From Chloroflexota bacterium (GTDB lineage Bacteria; Chloroflexota; Anaerolineae; UBA2200; JACIWT01), in contig JACIWT010000003.1 of the NCBI GenBank assembly GCA_014360825.1, positions 124,001 through 188,000 of the forward strand: 64,000 bases of DNA, read 5' to 3'. This document shows positions 1-8,885 of this stretch, one piece after another. Position 1 is the stretch's first letter. Each line of letters opens with the position of its first letter. The translations under genes were made by a program, and so were the position numbers. The notes beneath the pieces were generated by a model. That model had not been told where the DNA came from, did not search any database, and saw only the letters and a program-made list of their open reading frames with translations.

Positions 1-2089
1 ATGGGCCATCCTTCGGTATTGCCCCCTCTGGTACGTGGATGTGGATGTCCACTTTGTCGAAATCCACATTTTCAATACCTAACGCTTTAGCATGTGAGCG
101 GGCATAACTCAATGCCGCTTGAGCCGATTCCTGCATCACCTCGCCCAACTGCCCTGTCAGCAGGAGTTGCCCTTTGCCTGGCATGACACTGACCTCCACA
201 GGCATGGTATCGCCGCCAGCCTCCGTCCACGCCAAAGTGGTGGCTACGCCAATTTCGTCGTCCTCTTCCGCCATGCCAAAGGTGAAACGTGGCGGCCCTA
301 GGTACTTAATTAGGGAACGACCTGTGACGTGGGTGGGGGCGCGTTTGCCCTCTGCTATCCGTCGCGTTACTTTACGGCAGATGTTAGCGATCTCTCGCTC
401 GAGGTTGCGCACTCCAGCCTCGTGTGTGTACTCGCGTATGATTTGCTTGATCGTCTCCTCGGGGAAATGAAGTGAGGAGAGCCCGTGTTCTTCGATCTGA
501 CGCGGGATCAGAAATTGCTTCGCAATCTCTATTTTTTCCTCTTCAATATAACCGGGGAACTCGATCACTTCCATCCTATCCTGCAGAGCGGGTGGGACGG
601 GATCGAGGATGTTGGCTGTAGTGATGAAGATAACTTTGGAAAGATCGTATGGTACTTCCAAATAATGGTCGGAGAAGGCGAAGTTCTGCTCTGGATCAAG
701 CACCTCAAGCAGCGCCGCTGAGGGGTCTCCACGAAAGTCGATCCCCACCTTATCGATTTCATCGAGCATGAATAGCGGATTGATTGTTCCGGCCCGGCGC
801 ATGGTCTGGATAATGCGCCCCGGCAGTGCCCCCACGTAGGTGCGGCGGTGTCCGCGTATCTCCGCCTCGTCGCGAATGCCACCTAGACTGACACGCACAA
901 ACTTGCGTCCTAGCGCCTGAGCAATAGATTTGCCCAGCGATGTTTTACCCGTGCCAGGAGGTCCCACAAAGCAAAGGATGGGGCTGCGCATTTTATTCGC
1001 TGCCATTTTTCGGACAGCGATATACTCTAAGATGCGTTCCTTCGCTTTCGGCAAACCGTAATGATTTTCATCTAACACCTTGGCGGCGTGATTGATATCC
1101 AAATTGTCTTCGCTGGCTTCAGTCCAGGGCAATTCCAAGAGCCAGTCCAGATAAGTTCGAATCACTGCGATTTCCGGGGCCATAGGGGGCATGGCAGCCA
1201 GACGGGCCAATTCTGCCTCTGCTTTACTGCGCACCTCCGCTGGCCACGCTTTCTGCGCGATTCGCTCTCGCAATTCGTTTATTTCCTGCATCATAGGGTC
1301 GCTCTCGCCAAGTTCGCTTTGTATCACCCGCATCTGTTCGCGCAGGAAGAATTCGCGCTGGCTCTTGTCCACCTCCTGTTGTACTTGGGAATGGATACGG
1401 TTCTCCAATTCCAAAACGTCAAGTTCCTTGCCCAGCAGAATGCTCACTTTCTGCAGGCGTGTGTTGGCATTGAACGTTTCCAGTAGCTCCTGCCGCCTTT
1501 CCACACTTAGAGTGAGGGTATGGGCTACCAGATCGGCCAGCCAACTTGGGTCCTCGATATTCATCGCTAAAACATAGGCATCGTCAGGCAGACTGCGACT
1601 CAGGCGCACACATTTCTCAAACAAAGCCAGCACTGCTCGCATCAATGCCTCTGTGGCCAGGGTCTGTTCGATCGTCTCCTTCACGGGGGTTACATGGGCA
1701 GTGATATAGGGTGCACTCTGCACAAAGCCCTCTAACCGCACCCGCTGTCGGCCTTGCACAAAGACGCTCGTGGTCCCATCGGGCATGCGCCACATCCGCC
1801 CGATGACAGCCTCTGTTCCCACGGTGTACAAGTCGCTTTCGCTGGGGTCCTGGACTTCGGGATCCCGCTGAGCGAAGACGACGATGCGCTGGTCGTTCGC
1901 CATAGCCGCTTCGACAGCGCGGATGGAACGATCGCGTCCTACAAAAAGTGGGACCACCATGTGGGGGAACAACACTGTATCACGCACAGGAACCACTGGT
2001 GCCTCAAACGGTTCCTCGCTGTCCGTCAACGGTAGGGTCGGAAATTTCACACCATCAAATTCTATCATTGGGAGAACCAAATCCTCCAT
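1..2089 (-). CDS. lon: ATP-dependent protease Lon (LonA), 3' end beyond the window
   Basis: Lon is the cytosolic AAA+ serine protease that degrades misfolded and some regulatory proteins. The reverse strand is open from an ATG at 2089 ([16 protein letters not shown]) to the window edge. Order seen: an N-terminal substrate domain containing [20 protein letters not shown], a helical region, a Walker A motif [13 protein letters not shown] near residue 375, a Walker B motif LFMLDEIDK near residue 440, the sensor and arginine-finger region, then the start of the protease domain. The frame leaves the window at [12 protein letters not shown], immediately before the expected catalytic Ser-Ala-Gly, so the active site itself is not visible. 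No frameshift is seen. The start is not fully settled, since a second in-frame ATG lies at 2068 (MIEFDGV). A perfect sigma70 promoter lies just upstream. Family assignment is very secure; activity cannot be judged without the missing C-terminus. Confidence 0.97.
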   Translation of the reverse strand, partial: MEDLVLPMIEFDGVKFPTLPLTDSEEPFEAPVVPVRDTVLFPHMVVPLFVGRDRSIRAVEAAMANDQRIVVFAQRDPEVQDPSESDLYTVGTEAVIGRMWRMPDGTTSVFVQGRQRVRLEGFVQSAPYITAHVTPVKETIEQTLATEALMRAVLALFEKCVRLSRSLPDDAYVLAMNIEDPSWLADLVAHTLTLSVERRQELLETFNANTRLQKVSILLGKELDVLELENRIHSQVQQEVDKSQREFFLREQMRVIQSELGESDPMMQEINELRERIAQKAWPAEVRSKAEAELARLAAMPPMAPEIAVIRTYLDWLLELPWTEASEDNLDINHAAKVLDENHYGLPKAKERILEYIAVRKMAANKMRSPILCFVGPPGTGKTSLGKSIAQALGRKFVRVSLGGIRDEAEIRGHRRTYVGALPGRIIQTMRRAGTINPLFMLDEIDKVGIDFRGDPSAALLEVLDPEQNFAFSDHYLEVPYDLSKVIFITTANILDPVPPALQDRMEVIEFPGYIEEEKIEIAKQFLIPRQIEEHGLSSLHFPEETIKQIIREYTHEAGVRNLEREIANICRKVTRRIAEGKRAPTHVTGRSLIKYLGPPRFTFGMAEEDDEIGVATTLAWTEAGGDTMPVEVSVMPGKGQLLLTGQLGEVMQESAQAALSYARSHAKALGIENVDFDKVDIHIHVPEGAIPKDGP

Positions 2090-2119
2090 TCTCAAAGTCG
2101 TCCACTTGCAGGTAACTGA

Positions 2120-2148
2120 ATTATATCGCCCGAGGGAAGAGTTGTCAA
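2120..2148 (-). promoter_or_regulatory. lon promoter, consensus sigma70 type
   Basis: On the minus strand TTGACA (2148-2143) and TATAAT (2125-2120) are separated by exactly 17 bp, a full match to the bacterial housekeeping consensus. Transcription would start near 2113, about 24 nt before the lon ATG at 2089. I see no CIRCE-like inverted repeat in this short leader. Confidence 0.8.
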
Positions 2149-2156
2149 CCACTCGT

Positions 2157-2186
2157 TTGCGATTGGATTGTTACCTGGGGTAGAAT
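2157..2186 (+). promoter_or_regulatory. Possible promoter of the carbonic anhydrase/radical SAM pair
   Basis: TTGCGA (2157-2162) and TAGAAT (2181-2186) with an 18 bp spacer lie divergently beside the lon promoter, about 75 bp before the gene at 2260. The match is moderate, and no other good candidate is seen in the gap. Confidence 0.4.
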
Positions 2187-2259
2187 AATTACTAAATAGC
2201 GCCCATTTTAGATAATTGTATCAGGGCTACATGTCACTCTATCGGAAAGGAATCGCACG

Positions 2260-2784
2260 ATGGCAATCTACGAGTTCGAGGGTCGTGTTCCGGAAATTGG
2301 AGAGAACGCGTATGTGCACCCATCTGCCCAAATCATCGGTTTGGTGAGAATCGGGGCTGGTTGCTGGATCGGTCCAGGTGCTAGCCTGCGCGGTGACTAC
2401 GGGGAAATTGTGATTGGCTCTCACACGAGCGTGGAGGATAACTGCGTTATTCACGCCCGCCCTGGAGAACGCACAAGCATTGGCTCCTATGTTACCATAG
2501 GTCATGGCTCGGTGATTCACAATGCCACAATACACGACTGGGCGATCATTGGCATGGGCGCGGTGGTAAGCGATTGGTCGGTTGTGGGCGAGTGGAGTGT
2601 GGTAGGCGAAGGGGCTGTGGTTACCCAACGGAGTCAGGTACCTACGGGACAAATTGCCGTTGGGATCCCTGCCAAAGTGATTGGGGTGGTCAATGATGAG
2701 TACAAGGCGATTTGGACGTCTTTCAAGGACCTTTACGTAGATTTGGCCAGACGCTATCCTCAGGGGTTGAAGTTATTGCGGTGA
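2260..2784 (+). CDS. Gamma-class carbonic anhydrase / left-handed beta-helix (hexapeptide-repeat) protein
   Basis: This 174-residue protein is built of hexapeptide repeats of the left-handed parallel beta-helix type (for example IIGLVRIGAGCWIGPGASL). It carries the three His of the gamma-carbonic anhydrase metal site: one in CVIHARPGE and two in IGHGSVIHN. The family (YrdA, PaaY, CaiE, Cam) forms trimers with a metal between subunits. Some members hydrate CO2 and others have no proven activity, so the catalytic role is inferred. It has the usual length of the short YrdA-like group and lacks a signal peptide, so it should be cytosolic. The RBS GAAAGGAA lies 5-10 nt before the ATG. It is followed after 25 nt by the radical SAM gene, so the two are probably cotranscribed. 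Confidence 0.88.
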   Translation: MAIYEFEGRVPEIGENAYVHPSAQIIGLVRIGAGCWIGPGASLRGDYGEIVIGSHTSVEDNCVIHARPGERTSIGSYVTIGHGSVIHNATIHDWAIIGMGAVVSDWSVVGEWSVVGEGAVVTQRSQVPTGQIAVGIPAKVIGVVNDEYKAIWTSFKDLYVDLARRYPQGLKLLR

Positions 2785-2809
2785 GGCTCGGGGAAAAGGA
2801 GGTGCTGCA

Positions 2810-3826
2810 ATGAAGAAAGAAGCAGCGCTTTATAACAGACTGGAAGGCAATGCGGTGCAGTGTTATCTATGTGCCCACCGGTGCCACATTGCGGATGGTA
2901 AACGTGGCATCTGTCTGGTGCGCGAGAACCAAGGTGGCACGCTGTACTCCCTCGTTTACGGGCGGGCGGTGTCTCAGGCGATTGACCCAGTGGAAAAGAA
3001 ACCGCTTTTCCACTTCCATCCCGGTTCATTAACTTATTCTGTGGCTACTGTCGGATGTAACTTCCGATGTGATTTCTGCCAGAACTGGGAGATTTCCCAG
3101 GCTCCCCGAGAAGGGCGGGAGTTTCGAGAACGGGAAACTTCACCGGAAATGATCGTGGCCGGAGCGCGCCACTACAACTGCCGGAGTATCGCATATACCT
3201 ACACGGAACCGACGGTCTTTTTTGAATACACTTATGATACATCTGTGCTGGCCCGTGCTGCGGGTATTGCGAACATCTACGTCACCAACGGTTATATGAC
3301 CACTGAGATGCTTGAAGCATATAAGCCCTATTTGGACGCGGCTAATGTGGACCTCAAGGCTTTCCGCGACGAAACTTACCGCCGCGTCTGTAAAGCCAAG
3401 CTCCAGCCGGTTTTAGATGCACTCAAGTACATGAAGCAGCAGGGCGTGTGGGTTGAAGTGACTACTCTGCTCGTACCCGACATGAACGATTCCGAAGCCG
3501 AGTTGCGCGAATTGGCTGAGTTCTTAGTCAAAGAGTTGGGGCCCGAGACACCCTGGCACGTCAGCCGCTTTCACCCCGATTACAAAATGCTCGATCGTTC
3601 GGCTACGCCTTTATCCACGCTGCATCGAGCACGCGATATCGGGCGAGAAGCGGGGTTACGCTACGTCTATGAGGGTAACGTGCCATGGGCCGAGGGGGAG
3701 AACACCTATTGCTATCAGTGTGGCCGGCTCCTTATCCGCCGCTATGGTTTCAGCGTCACCGAGAACGTTATCCAAGACGGCCACTGTCCCTACTGCGGCA
3801 CTATGATAGATGGCGTGGGATTGTAA
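2810..3826 (+). CDS. amrS: AmrS-like radical SAM protein (AmmeMemoRadiSam family)
   Basis: This 338-residue radical SAM enzyme has the cluster motif CNFRCDFCQNW (CxxxCxxC) near residues 82-92. Upstream is a cysteine cluster (CYLCAHRCHIADGKRGIC), and the C-terminal zinc-ribbon-like pair is CYQCG and CPYCG. This layout is that of the AmmeMemoRadiSam-system radical SAM protein, a relative of pyruvate-formate-lyase activases; its physiological substrate is not established. The usual partner genes (AMMECR1 and MEMO1-like) are not in this window. The nearest partner here is the gamma-carbonic anhydrase 25 nt upstream. The RBS AAGGAGGTG supports the start. It converges on the LCP gene with only 8 nt between the stops, and no clear terminator hairpin is seen there. 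Confidence 0.9.
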   Translation: MKKEAALYNRLEGNAVQCYLCAHRCHIADGKRGICLVRENQGGTLYSLVYGRAVSQAIDPVEKKPLFHFHPGSLTYSVATVGCNFRCDFCQNWEISQAPREGREFRERETSPEMIVAGARHYNCRSIAYTYTEPTVFFEYTYDTSVLARAAGIANIYVTNGYMTTEMLEAYKPYLDAANVDLKAFRDETYRRVCKAKLQPVLDALKYMKQQGVWVEVTTLLVPDMNDSEAELRELAEFLVKELGPETPWHVSRFHPDYKMLDRSATPLSTLHRARDIGREAGLRYVYEGNVPWAEGENTYCYQCGRLLIRRYGFSVTENVIQDGHCPYCGTMIDGVGL

Positions 3827-3834
3827 ACACTGAA

Positions 3835-5187
3835 TTAGGGAGCGCTCAGCACCTTATCGGCGTAGTCTTGACCTAAGATGAGGCGGATATCGACTCCACT
3901 GGGTACATCCGGTGAATGTCGAATGTTTTCGGGTTCGACCGCGAACAGTGCAGCCAATGCGCTAACAGTGTAGTGCTTGCCGGTATAGTCAACGATCACT
4001 GTTTTGGGGTAGTCCGAACGATCGGCATTGCTGAAAGCCACGACGTTATAGCCCACTTGTTTCAAATACTCATAGGTACGCTGGGCCAGGCCAGCCGTCT
4101 GGGTGCCATTTTGGACCTCGATCGTAGCCGCCTCAGCAGCCAACTGGTTCTGTCCAGGCACGCTTTCTGGCGCAGTCGAACTGAACAGGCGGGAAACTAA
4201 CTCTCTGACTTTCTCCTTCTGGGGGATCAATACGGCCCAACCCTCGGGCGTGACGGTAGGTGTGGTCATGTTCTGGTCAATGAAGGCGCTCTCAATGTTC
4301 TCCTGATCTATCTCGCGAAGCAACTGTGCCAGCCGGTACATCTCATCCAGATTGAGGTCGGTTTGCACCGATGAGCCAAGTAATCTGAGGACCTCGGGTA
4401 TCTTGGTAAGAGGAATGTTCAGACTAAGCACTTTATCACGAACGGCAAGTATGACCTGCTGCTGGCGGCGAGAGCGCTCAAAATCGCTGCCCCCGTGACG
4501 TGAACGAGCGTACTGGAGTGCCGTTTTGCCATCCATGTGCTGGAAGCCCGCTGGAATGTCTACTGTCATATAGCCGTAGTTCTCATCGGGATATTGCTCA
4601 TCGTGAATGGCACGTTCCACGTTGATGTCAATGCCCCCGATGGTATCTATTAATTTCTCGAAACCGTCGAAATTCAAGCGCACATAATAATGTACTGGCA
4701 CGCCCAGTGTGTATTGAACCGTCTTTTTCGCCAAGGCTGGTCCACCACCAGGATAATTGTCCTTTTGGCCGAGAAAATGGGCGGTGTTGATGCGATTCTC
4801 ACCATATCCAGGGATGGTAACCCACAAGTCACGCGGTATGGATAGCATGGCGGCGGTCTTACTCGCTGGATCTACCGTGGCCAGGATCATCGTATCGGTG
4901 CGCCAGGGACCGGGGTCATTGCGCCGCTGATCAATGCCCAGAATAAGGATATTGACGCGCTCTCTCTTCTCCCACTGGGGCAACTGGTCGTCTGGGTTTC
5001 GGCCAAGTTGCGCGTGAGGCCAATTGGGGAGCAGGGTAAACTGGGCGTGGGCCACAATATCGCGAACAGTGCTATAGAAGAGGTAGCCAGCGAACAAGCC
5101 ACCAGCCAGGAAAGCAAAAAGCAACATGGTCAATAAAGCCTGTTGCCAGCTCGGCACTCTGGATGGTGCTGCAGCGCCCTTTCCCAT
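3835..5187 (-). CDS. LytR-CpsA-Psr (LCP) family cell-wall glycopolymer ligase with LytR_C domain
   Basis: LCP enzymes transfer lipid-linked glycopolymers onto peptidoglycan at the outer face of the membrane. The 450-residue product has a short cytosolic N-terminus and one membrane segment (about residues 17-40, LLTMLLFAFLAGGLFAGYLF). An LCP domain follows, with the typical stretches VNILILGIDQRR, RTDTMILATVD, MLSIPRDLWV, GGIDINV, and the Arg-rich motif YARSRHGGSDFERSRRQQQ. The last 110 residues form a LytR_C domain (IEVQNGTQTAGLAQRTYEYLKQVGY). The start is supported by the RBS AGGAGGAT and by an upstream promoter. Which polymer it attaches cannot be told from the sequence; the neighbouring L,D-transpeptidase and RodZ-like gene fit a cell-envelope setting. 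Confidence 0.93.
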   Translation of the reverse strand: MGKGAAAPSRVPSWQQALLTMLLFAFLAGGLFAGYLFYSTVRDIVAHAQFTLLPNWPHAQLGRNPDDQLPQWEKRERVNILILGIDQRRNDPGPWRTDTMILATVDPASKTAAMLSIPRDLWVTIPGYGENRINTAHFLGQKDNYPGGGPALAKKTVQYTLGVPVHYYVRLNFDGFEKLIDTIGGIDINVERAIHDEQYPDENYGYMTVDIPAGFQHMDGKTALQYARSRHGGSDFERSRRQQQVILAVRDKVLSLNIPLTKIPEVLRLLGSSVQTDLNLDEMYRLAQLLREIDQENIESAFIDQNMTTPTVTPEGWAVLIPQKEKVRELVSRLFSSTAPESVPGQNQLAAEAATIEVQNGTQTAGLAQRTYEYLKQVGYNVVAFSNADRSDYPKTVIVDYTGKHYTVSALAALFAVEPENIRHSPDVPSGVDIRLILGQDYADKVLSAP

Positions 5188-5219
5188 TCATCCTCCTGAA
5201 TGACTGGATTTGCATGTAA

Positions 5220-5249
5220 AGTATAACACATTCCTAAGCCATGTGCCAA
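5220..5249 (-). promoter_or_regulatory. Promoter of the LCP gene
   Basis: On the minus strand TTGGCA (5249-5244) and TATACT (5225-5220) are separated by 18 bp, 33 bp before the ATG. The transcript would carry a short leader containing AGGAGGAT. Confidence 0.55.
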
Positions 5250-5298
5250 AGCGCACCCTGAATGGCAAGTCATCTTCTACGAATTTAGTCGTCATTAT

Positions 5299-5327
5299 TT
5301 GACATTTATTCACCTGGCTATTAAGAT
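5299..5327 (+). promoter_or_regulatory. Promoter of the RodZ-like gene
   Basis: TTGACA (5299-5304) and TAAGAT (5322-5327) are spaced by 17 bp. A longer open frame begins exactly at the -35 box, so the promoter position argues for the downstream start at 5359. Confidence 0.7.
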
Positions 5328-5358
5328 TACCGCGACTCTGACCATCAGGAGCGCAACC

Positions 5359-6177
5359 ATGGCGAGAATGGGTGAATCCCTGCGTAGCGCGCGAGAGGCG
5401 AAGGGCATTTCACTGGCGCAGGCAGAAGAAGCAACGAAAATACGGGCCCTATACCTTCAGGCTATCGAGGAAGAAAACTACGGGAATTTGCCACCGCTGG
5501 TGTTCGTCCGCGGGTTCATTCGCAACTACGCCACCTATCTGGGCCTCAATCCTGAAGAAGTTTTGAGACTTGAGGGTGCCCCACCTCCGGAACCCGAAAC
5601 CCCGCTTGTTCTCCCAACCATGGAAGAGGCCGTACTGGTACCGCCTGTGGTATCACGCCTCCTTTTGATGTTAGCAGCCGTTGCGCTCCTGGCTCTTGTT
5701 GTCGGCCTGGGTGGATGGGCCATCCAGCATGGATATATCATGCTCCCCGGCTTCTCACCGACAGCCACACCTACATTCCTGCTACCTACTGCCACACCCT
5801 CGCTACTGATGCCCACCCACACGGCCACATTGCTGCCAACAGCGACACCTACTCACTCCCCTACGCCGGAGCCTGGCGTGCGGGTTGATTTGCAGATCGT
5901 CCAGCGAGCCTGGTTACGGGTTTTGGTTGATGGTGTGGAAGTGTTCACTGGCATTCTGGAGGCGGGGGAGCGGCGCACCTGGACCGGGAAGGAACGGGTG
6001 TATGTGCATTGCGGCTTTGGCATGGGTGTGGTTGCCACTGTGAATGGTCAGCCTTATGGGCCGCTTTCCTCGGAACCTGCGCCCGTGCGCGTGGAATGGA
6101 GCCGGGTGACGGGTCCACCTTCTTTGATGAGCACGCCTGGCCCCACAATCGTGCTGTTGCAAACGCCGTCGCGATAG
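5359..6177 (+). CDS. RodZ-like helix-turn-helix membrane protein with C-terminal DUF4115-type domain
   Basis: This 272-residue protein has the RodZ-like arrangement. An N-terminal HTH_25-type domain (residues 1-70, GESLRSAREAKGISLAQAEE) is followed by a membrane segment (LLLMLAAVALLALVVGLGGW, about residues 97-120). A low-complexity Thr-Pro linker (PTATPTFLLPTATPS) leads to a beta-rich extracytoplasmic domain (VDLQIVQRAWLRVLVDGVEVF) like DUF4115. RodZ couples MreB to the cell wall in rods, but no mre genes are present here and many bacteria carry similar proteins of unknown job, so the function is inference. ATG 5359 is chosen because GGAG lies a few bases upstream and the promoter overlaps any longer N-terminus. 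Confidence 0.82.
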   Translation: MARMGESLRSAREAKGISLAQAEEATKIRALYLQAIEEENYGNLPPLVFVRGFIRNYATYLGLNPEEVLRLEGAPPPEPETPLVLPTMEEAVLVPPVVSRLLLMLAAVALLALVVGLGGWAIQHGYIMLPGFSPTATPTFLLPTATPSLLMPTHTATLLPTATPTHSPTPEPGVRVDLQIVQRAWLRVLVDGVEVFTGILEAGERRTWTGKERVYVHCGFGMGVVATVNGQPYGPLSSEPAPVRVEWSRVTGPPSLMSTPGPTIVLLQTPSR

Positions 6178-6215
6178 CCGACACTTTACGATATATCGTA
6201 TCTGTGTATCAAACG

Positions 6216-6240
6216 GGCTGGACCTAGTGGCCAGCCTTTT
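6216..6240 (+). terminator. Weak hairpin with T-run between the RodZ-like gene and rimO
   Basis: GGCTGG (6216-6221) pairs with CCAGCC (6231-6236), with two further G-C pairs possible across a bulge, followed by TTTT. It may attenuate rather than stop transcription, because rimO starts directly after it and has no obvious separate promoter. Confidence 0.4.
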
Positions 6241-7584
6241 ATGCGTGGAGTGTGTCTGGTGGATAGGAGTTTTTACCTGCTGACGTTGGGCTGCCCCAAG
6301 AATACCGTTGATTCTGAAGGTATGACGCAGATTCTTTTGGAGGCAGGATATCATGAGTGCGCAGAACCTACTGCCGCTACTTTCATCATTGTTAATACGT
6401 GCGCCTTTATTGAGGCTGCGCGTCAGGAGTCCCTCGCTGTCTTGCGCGAAATAGCTGAGCAGAAGCGCCCTGGCCAAAAACTAGTGGCTGCAGGTTGTCT
6501 GTCAGAGCGTAATGGAGGGGAGTTGCAGGCTGCGATACCTGCTGTAGATGCCTGCCTCAGCACACGACACTGGGCACGCATTGCGGAAATATTAGACAAC
6601 CTATCCAGTGCATCGAACCAGCGCATCCGTCACTCTGTCTCTCCGTCCATTGTCGCCCCACTAGTTCGTCACATCTCCCCTGGCGTTAAGACTGCTTATC
6701 TTAAGATTGCCGATGGATGTAGTGCTCCCTGTACCTTCTGCGTGATACCGATGATCAAAGGCCCTGCCCAAAGCAAGCCGAAAGAACTCATCCGCACCGA
6801 GGTGCAACAATTGACGGCGGTGGGTATGCGGGAAATCATTCTTATTGCTCAGGACACCACCGCCTATGGCCACGATTGGGGTGAGCGCGAAGGGCTGGCG
6901 CATCTGTTAGAAGACATGGTCCACTGGGTGCCTCGTGGAACGTGGCTGCGGGTGATGTACGCTTACCCACAACACGTCACGTCCAGGCTCATACAAGTCA
7001 TGGCCGAGCATCCCTCCGTCTGCCGCTATCTCGATCTACCCCTACAACATGCACACCCAGCCGTTCTACGCCGCATGAAACGTCCGAGCGACGTAGATGC
7101 TGTGCGCCGCCTAATCGAGAGCCTGCGCTCTGCTATGCCTGACATAGTCCTGCGAACAACCTTTATCGTCGGCTTTCCCGGCGAAACTGATACCGAATTT
7201 CAAACCCTTCTGGATTTCATGGAAGAGGTCGCTTTTGACCACGTCGGCATCTTCACCTACTCGCGGGAAGAGGGAACAGCAGCCGCTTCACTGCCAGATC
7301 AAGTGCCTGAGGTAGTCAAGGAGGCGCGTTATACTGAGGCTATGGCCCTCCAGCAAGAGATCTCGCACCGCCGCAACCAACGCTGGGTAGGCCGTACGTT
7401 TGATGTGTTGATAGAAGGGGCAGGCGACGGTATCAGCATCGGTCGCTTCTACCGCGATGCACCCGAGATAGATGGTTACGTGCTGATAGATGGAGAATGG
7501 CCAATTGGCGAAATGCAGCCAGTGATGATAACAAGCGCGCTGGAGTATGACTTGCTCGGCGTGGTGACTCGTGAAGACGGATAG
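6241..7584 (+). CDS. rimO: Ribosomal protein uS12 methylthiotransferase RimO
   Basis: RimO is a radical SAM enzyme that methylthiolates an Asp of ribosomal protein S12. Seen in order: the UPF0004 N-terminal domain with LGCPKNTVDSEGM, NTCAFIEAA and AAGCLSERN (the three cluster-binding Cys); the radical SAM motif KIADGCSAPCTFCVIP; the TIM-barrel core with YPQHVTSRLIQVM and LDLPLQHAHPAVLRRM; and a C-terminal TRAM domain. The LGCPKN...DSE signature separates RimO from MiaB. Length fits the family. The start is uncertain: ATG 6241 has no clear RBS, whereas GTG 6259 has GGAG 8 nt upstream and gives a product starting VDRSFYLLTLGCPK. It is probably cotranscribed with the RodZ-like gene. Confidence 0.95.
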   Translation: MRGVCLVDRSFYLLTLGCPKNTVDSEGMTQILLEAGYHECAEPTAATFIIVNTCAFIEAARQESLAVLREIAEQKRPGQKLVAAGCLSERNGGELQAAIPAVDACLSTRHWARIAEILDNLSSASNQRIRHSVSPSIVAPLVRHISPGVKTAYLKIADGCSAPCTFCVIPMIKGPAQSKPKELIRTEVQQLTAVGMREIILIAQDTTAYGHDWGEREGLAHLLEDMVHWVPRGTWLRVMYAYPQHVTSRLIQVMAEHPSVCRYLDLPLQHAHPAVLRRMKRPSDVDAVRRLIESLRSAMPDIVLRTTFIVGFPGETDTEFQTLLDFMEEVAFDHVGIFTYSREEGTAAASLPDQVPEVVKEARYTEAMALQQEISHRRNQRWVGRTFDVLIEGAGDGISIGRFYRDAPEIDGYVLIDGEWPIGEMQPVMITSALEYDLLGVVTREDG

Positions 7585-7641
7585 GGCTAACAACCCTTTA
7601 GATAATTAGATACGAAATAGAGCCTATATAGATACTATTAT

Positions 7642-7670
7642 TTGACTTAGTATCGATTCTGTGCTATAAT
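7642..7670 (+). promoter_or_regulatory. Promoter of the L,D-transpeptidase gene
   Basis: TTGACT (7642-7647) and TATAAT (7665-7670) are spaced by 17 bp, with an extended -10 (TGTGC directly before TATAAT). The transcript would have a leader of about 45 nt. Confidence 0.75.
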
Positions 7671-7721
7671 TTATATTGCCTGATCATCCCGCCCACAATC
7701 TACATAGAAAGACCGCGCGAG

Positions 7722-8828
7722 ATGAATCCCTTTCGTCGTAGCCGCGAAGCTCACGTGGTGCGAGTACGCAATCTGGTGTGGCTGGGAAAAACCACCGCCG
7801 AAATCGGGCGGTGGTCCACGGCCAGGAGATGCTTCCGCAGAGCACTTGAACTAGATCCCCGGTGCGAGGAAGCGTGGCTGTGGCAAGCAGGTCTAGCCGA
7901 CAATCGCGAACAAGCCCTCGCCTATCTGGACAGGGCCCTTGTCATCAATCCGAACAGCGGCCGAGCGAAAGCGGGTATCCATTGGGCACGTCGGCATCTT
8001 GCATCAGTGACGGCAAAGCGGCGGCCAGTGCCTAAATCTTCTTTCTCACTAGCTGCCCTCAGGAGACTTCTAATTCGCAGCCTCGTGATAACGGCCATTA
8101 TCTTCTGTATCGTGATTGGACTTCAGCACGGAACGAATTTTTCTTTGCCGCTGTCTCCATTGACAAGTGGCATTACCTCGAAATCAGTTTCCCCGTCACT
8201 CACTCCTACTACAATGGAATCGCCGATTGCGGAGGCGATCATTTCTACGGCTGCAATGGCGTCCTCTGCGGATTCCAACTCGGTTGCGCTGCCAACAGTG
8301 ACACCAATAGCTGCGCCGACATTTGTTGAGACCGCTATGCCCCCTTTGTCAGCAACGCCTGTGGCCTCACTGCCAATCGGACCGGAAGACACTCTTGCTG
8401 GTTTGGCAACCACCGGTGAAGGAAACAAGGAGAAACGCATTGAGATTGATCTGAGCGCGCAGACACTCGTGGCCTATGAGGGAGACGTCCCAATTTTCAT
8501 TGCCCTTGTATCCACGGGCACCGCTTGGACGCCGACCCCGGTAGGGCAATTTCGGATTTATCGTAAGTTGCTCAAACAAGACATGTCCGGGCCTGGGTAC
8601 TACCTGGCCGATGTGCCTTACGTTCAATACTTCTTCGGTGCTTACGCCCTTCACGGTGCATACTGGCACAATGATTTCGGCCGGCCGGTTAGTCACGGAT
8701 GTGTAAACCTGACAGTTGAGGATGCCCGATGGTTGTTCAATTGGACAGAGCCAACATTAGCCCCTGGCGAGTTCGAAGTGCAATCCACAGTCTCCATACC
8801 TGGCACTCTGGTGGTCGTGCGTGAGTGA
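7722..8828 (+). CDS. Membrane-anchored L,D-transpeptidase (YkuD fold) with N-terminal TPR-like region
   Basis: L,D-transpeptidases cross-link peptidoglycan stem peptides outside the membrane. The first 100 residues look like two TPR helices-pairs (STARRCFRRALELDPRCEEAW, then ALAYLDRALVINPNSGRAK). A membrane segment follows (LIRSLVITAIIFCIVIGLQ, about 113-131), then a Ser/Thr/Pro-rich linker to about residue 235. The catalytic YkuD domain has IEIDLSAQTLVAYEGD and the active-site block HGAYWHNDFGRPVSHGCVNL, with Cys in SHGCVN. A cytosolic TPR module fused to an outside YkuD domain is unusual compared with the common LysM-YkuD or signal-peptide-YkuD layouts. The TPR call rests on pattern only. 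The start ATG 7722 is the first in frame after the promoter. Confidence 0.88.
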   Translation: MNPFRRSREAHVVRVRNLVWLGKTTAEIGRWSTARRCFRRALELDPRCEEAWLWQAGLADNREQALAYLDRALVINPNSGRAKAGIHWARRHLASVTAKRRPVPKSSFSLAALRRLLIRSLVITAIIFCIVIGLQHGTNFSLPLSPLTSGITSKSVSPSLTPTTMESPIAEAIISTAAMASSADSNSVALPTVTPIAAPTFVETAMPPLSATPVASLPIGPEDTLAGLATTGEGNKEKRIEIDLSAQTLVAYEGDVPIFIALVSTGTAWTPTPVGQFRIYRKLLKQDMSGPGYYLADVPYVQYFFGAYALHGAYWHNDFGRPVSHGCVNLTVEDARWLFNWTEPTLAPGEFEVQSTVSIPGTLVVVRE

Positions 8829-8838
8829 AATGCGCGGC

Positions 8839-8867
8839 TTGACAGGATCGTGGCTCTGTGGTATAAA
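8839..8867 (+). promoter_or_regulatory. Promoter of the T-box/aspS transcript
   Basis: TTGACA (8839-8844) and TATAAA (8862-8867) are separated by 17 bp, so transcription starts near 8874, just before T-box stem I. Confidence 0.75.
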
Positions 8868-8885
8868 GCGAATTAATGATATGGC

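Noticed and set aside
2810-3826. Pyruvate formate-lyase activating enzyme
   Set aside because: The N-terminal Cys cluster and C-terminal zinc ribbon fit AmrS-type proteins, and no glycyl-radical enzyme gene is adjacent.
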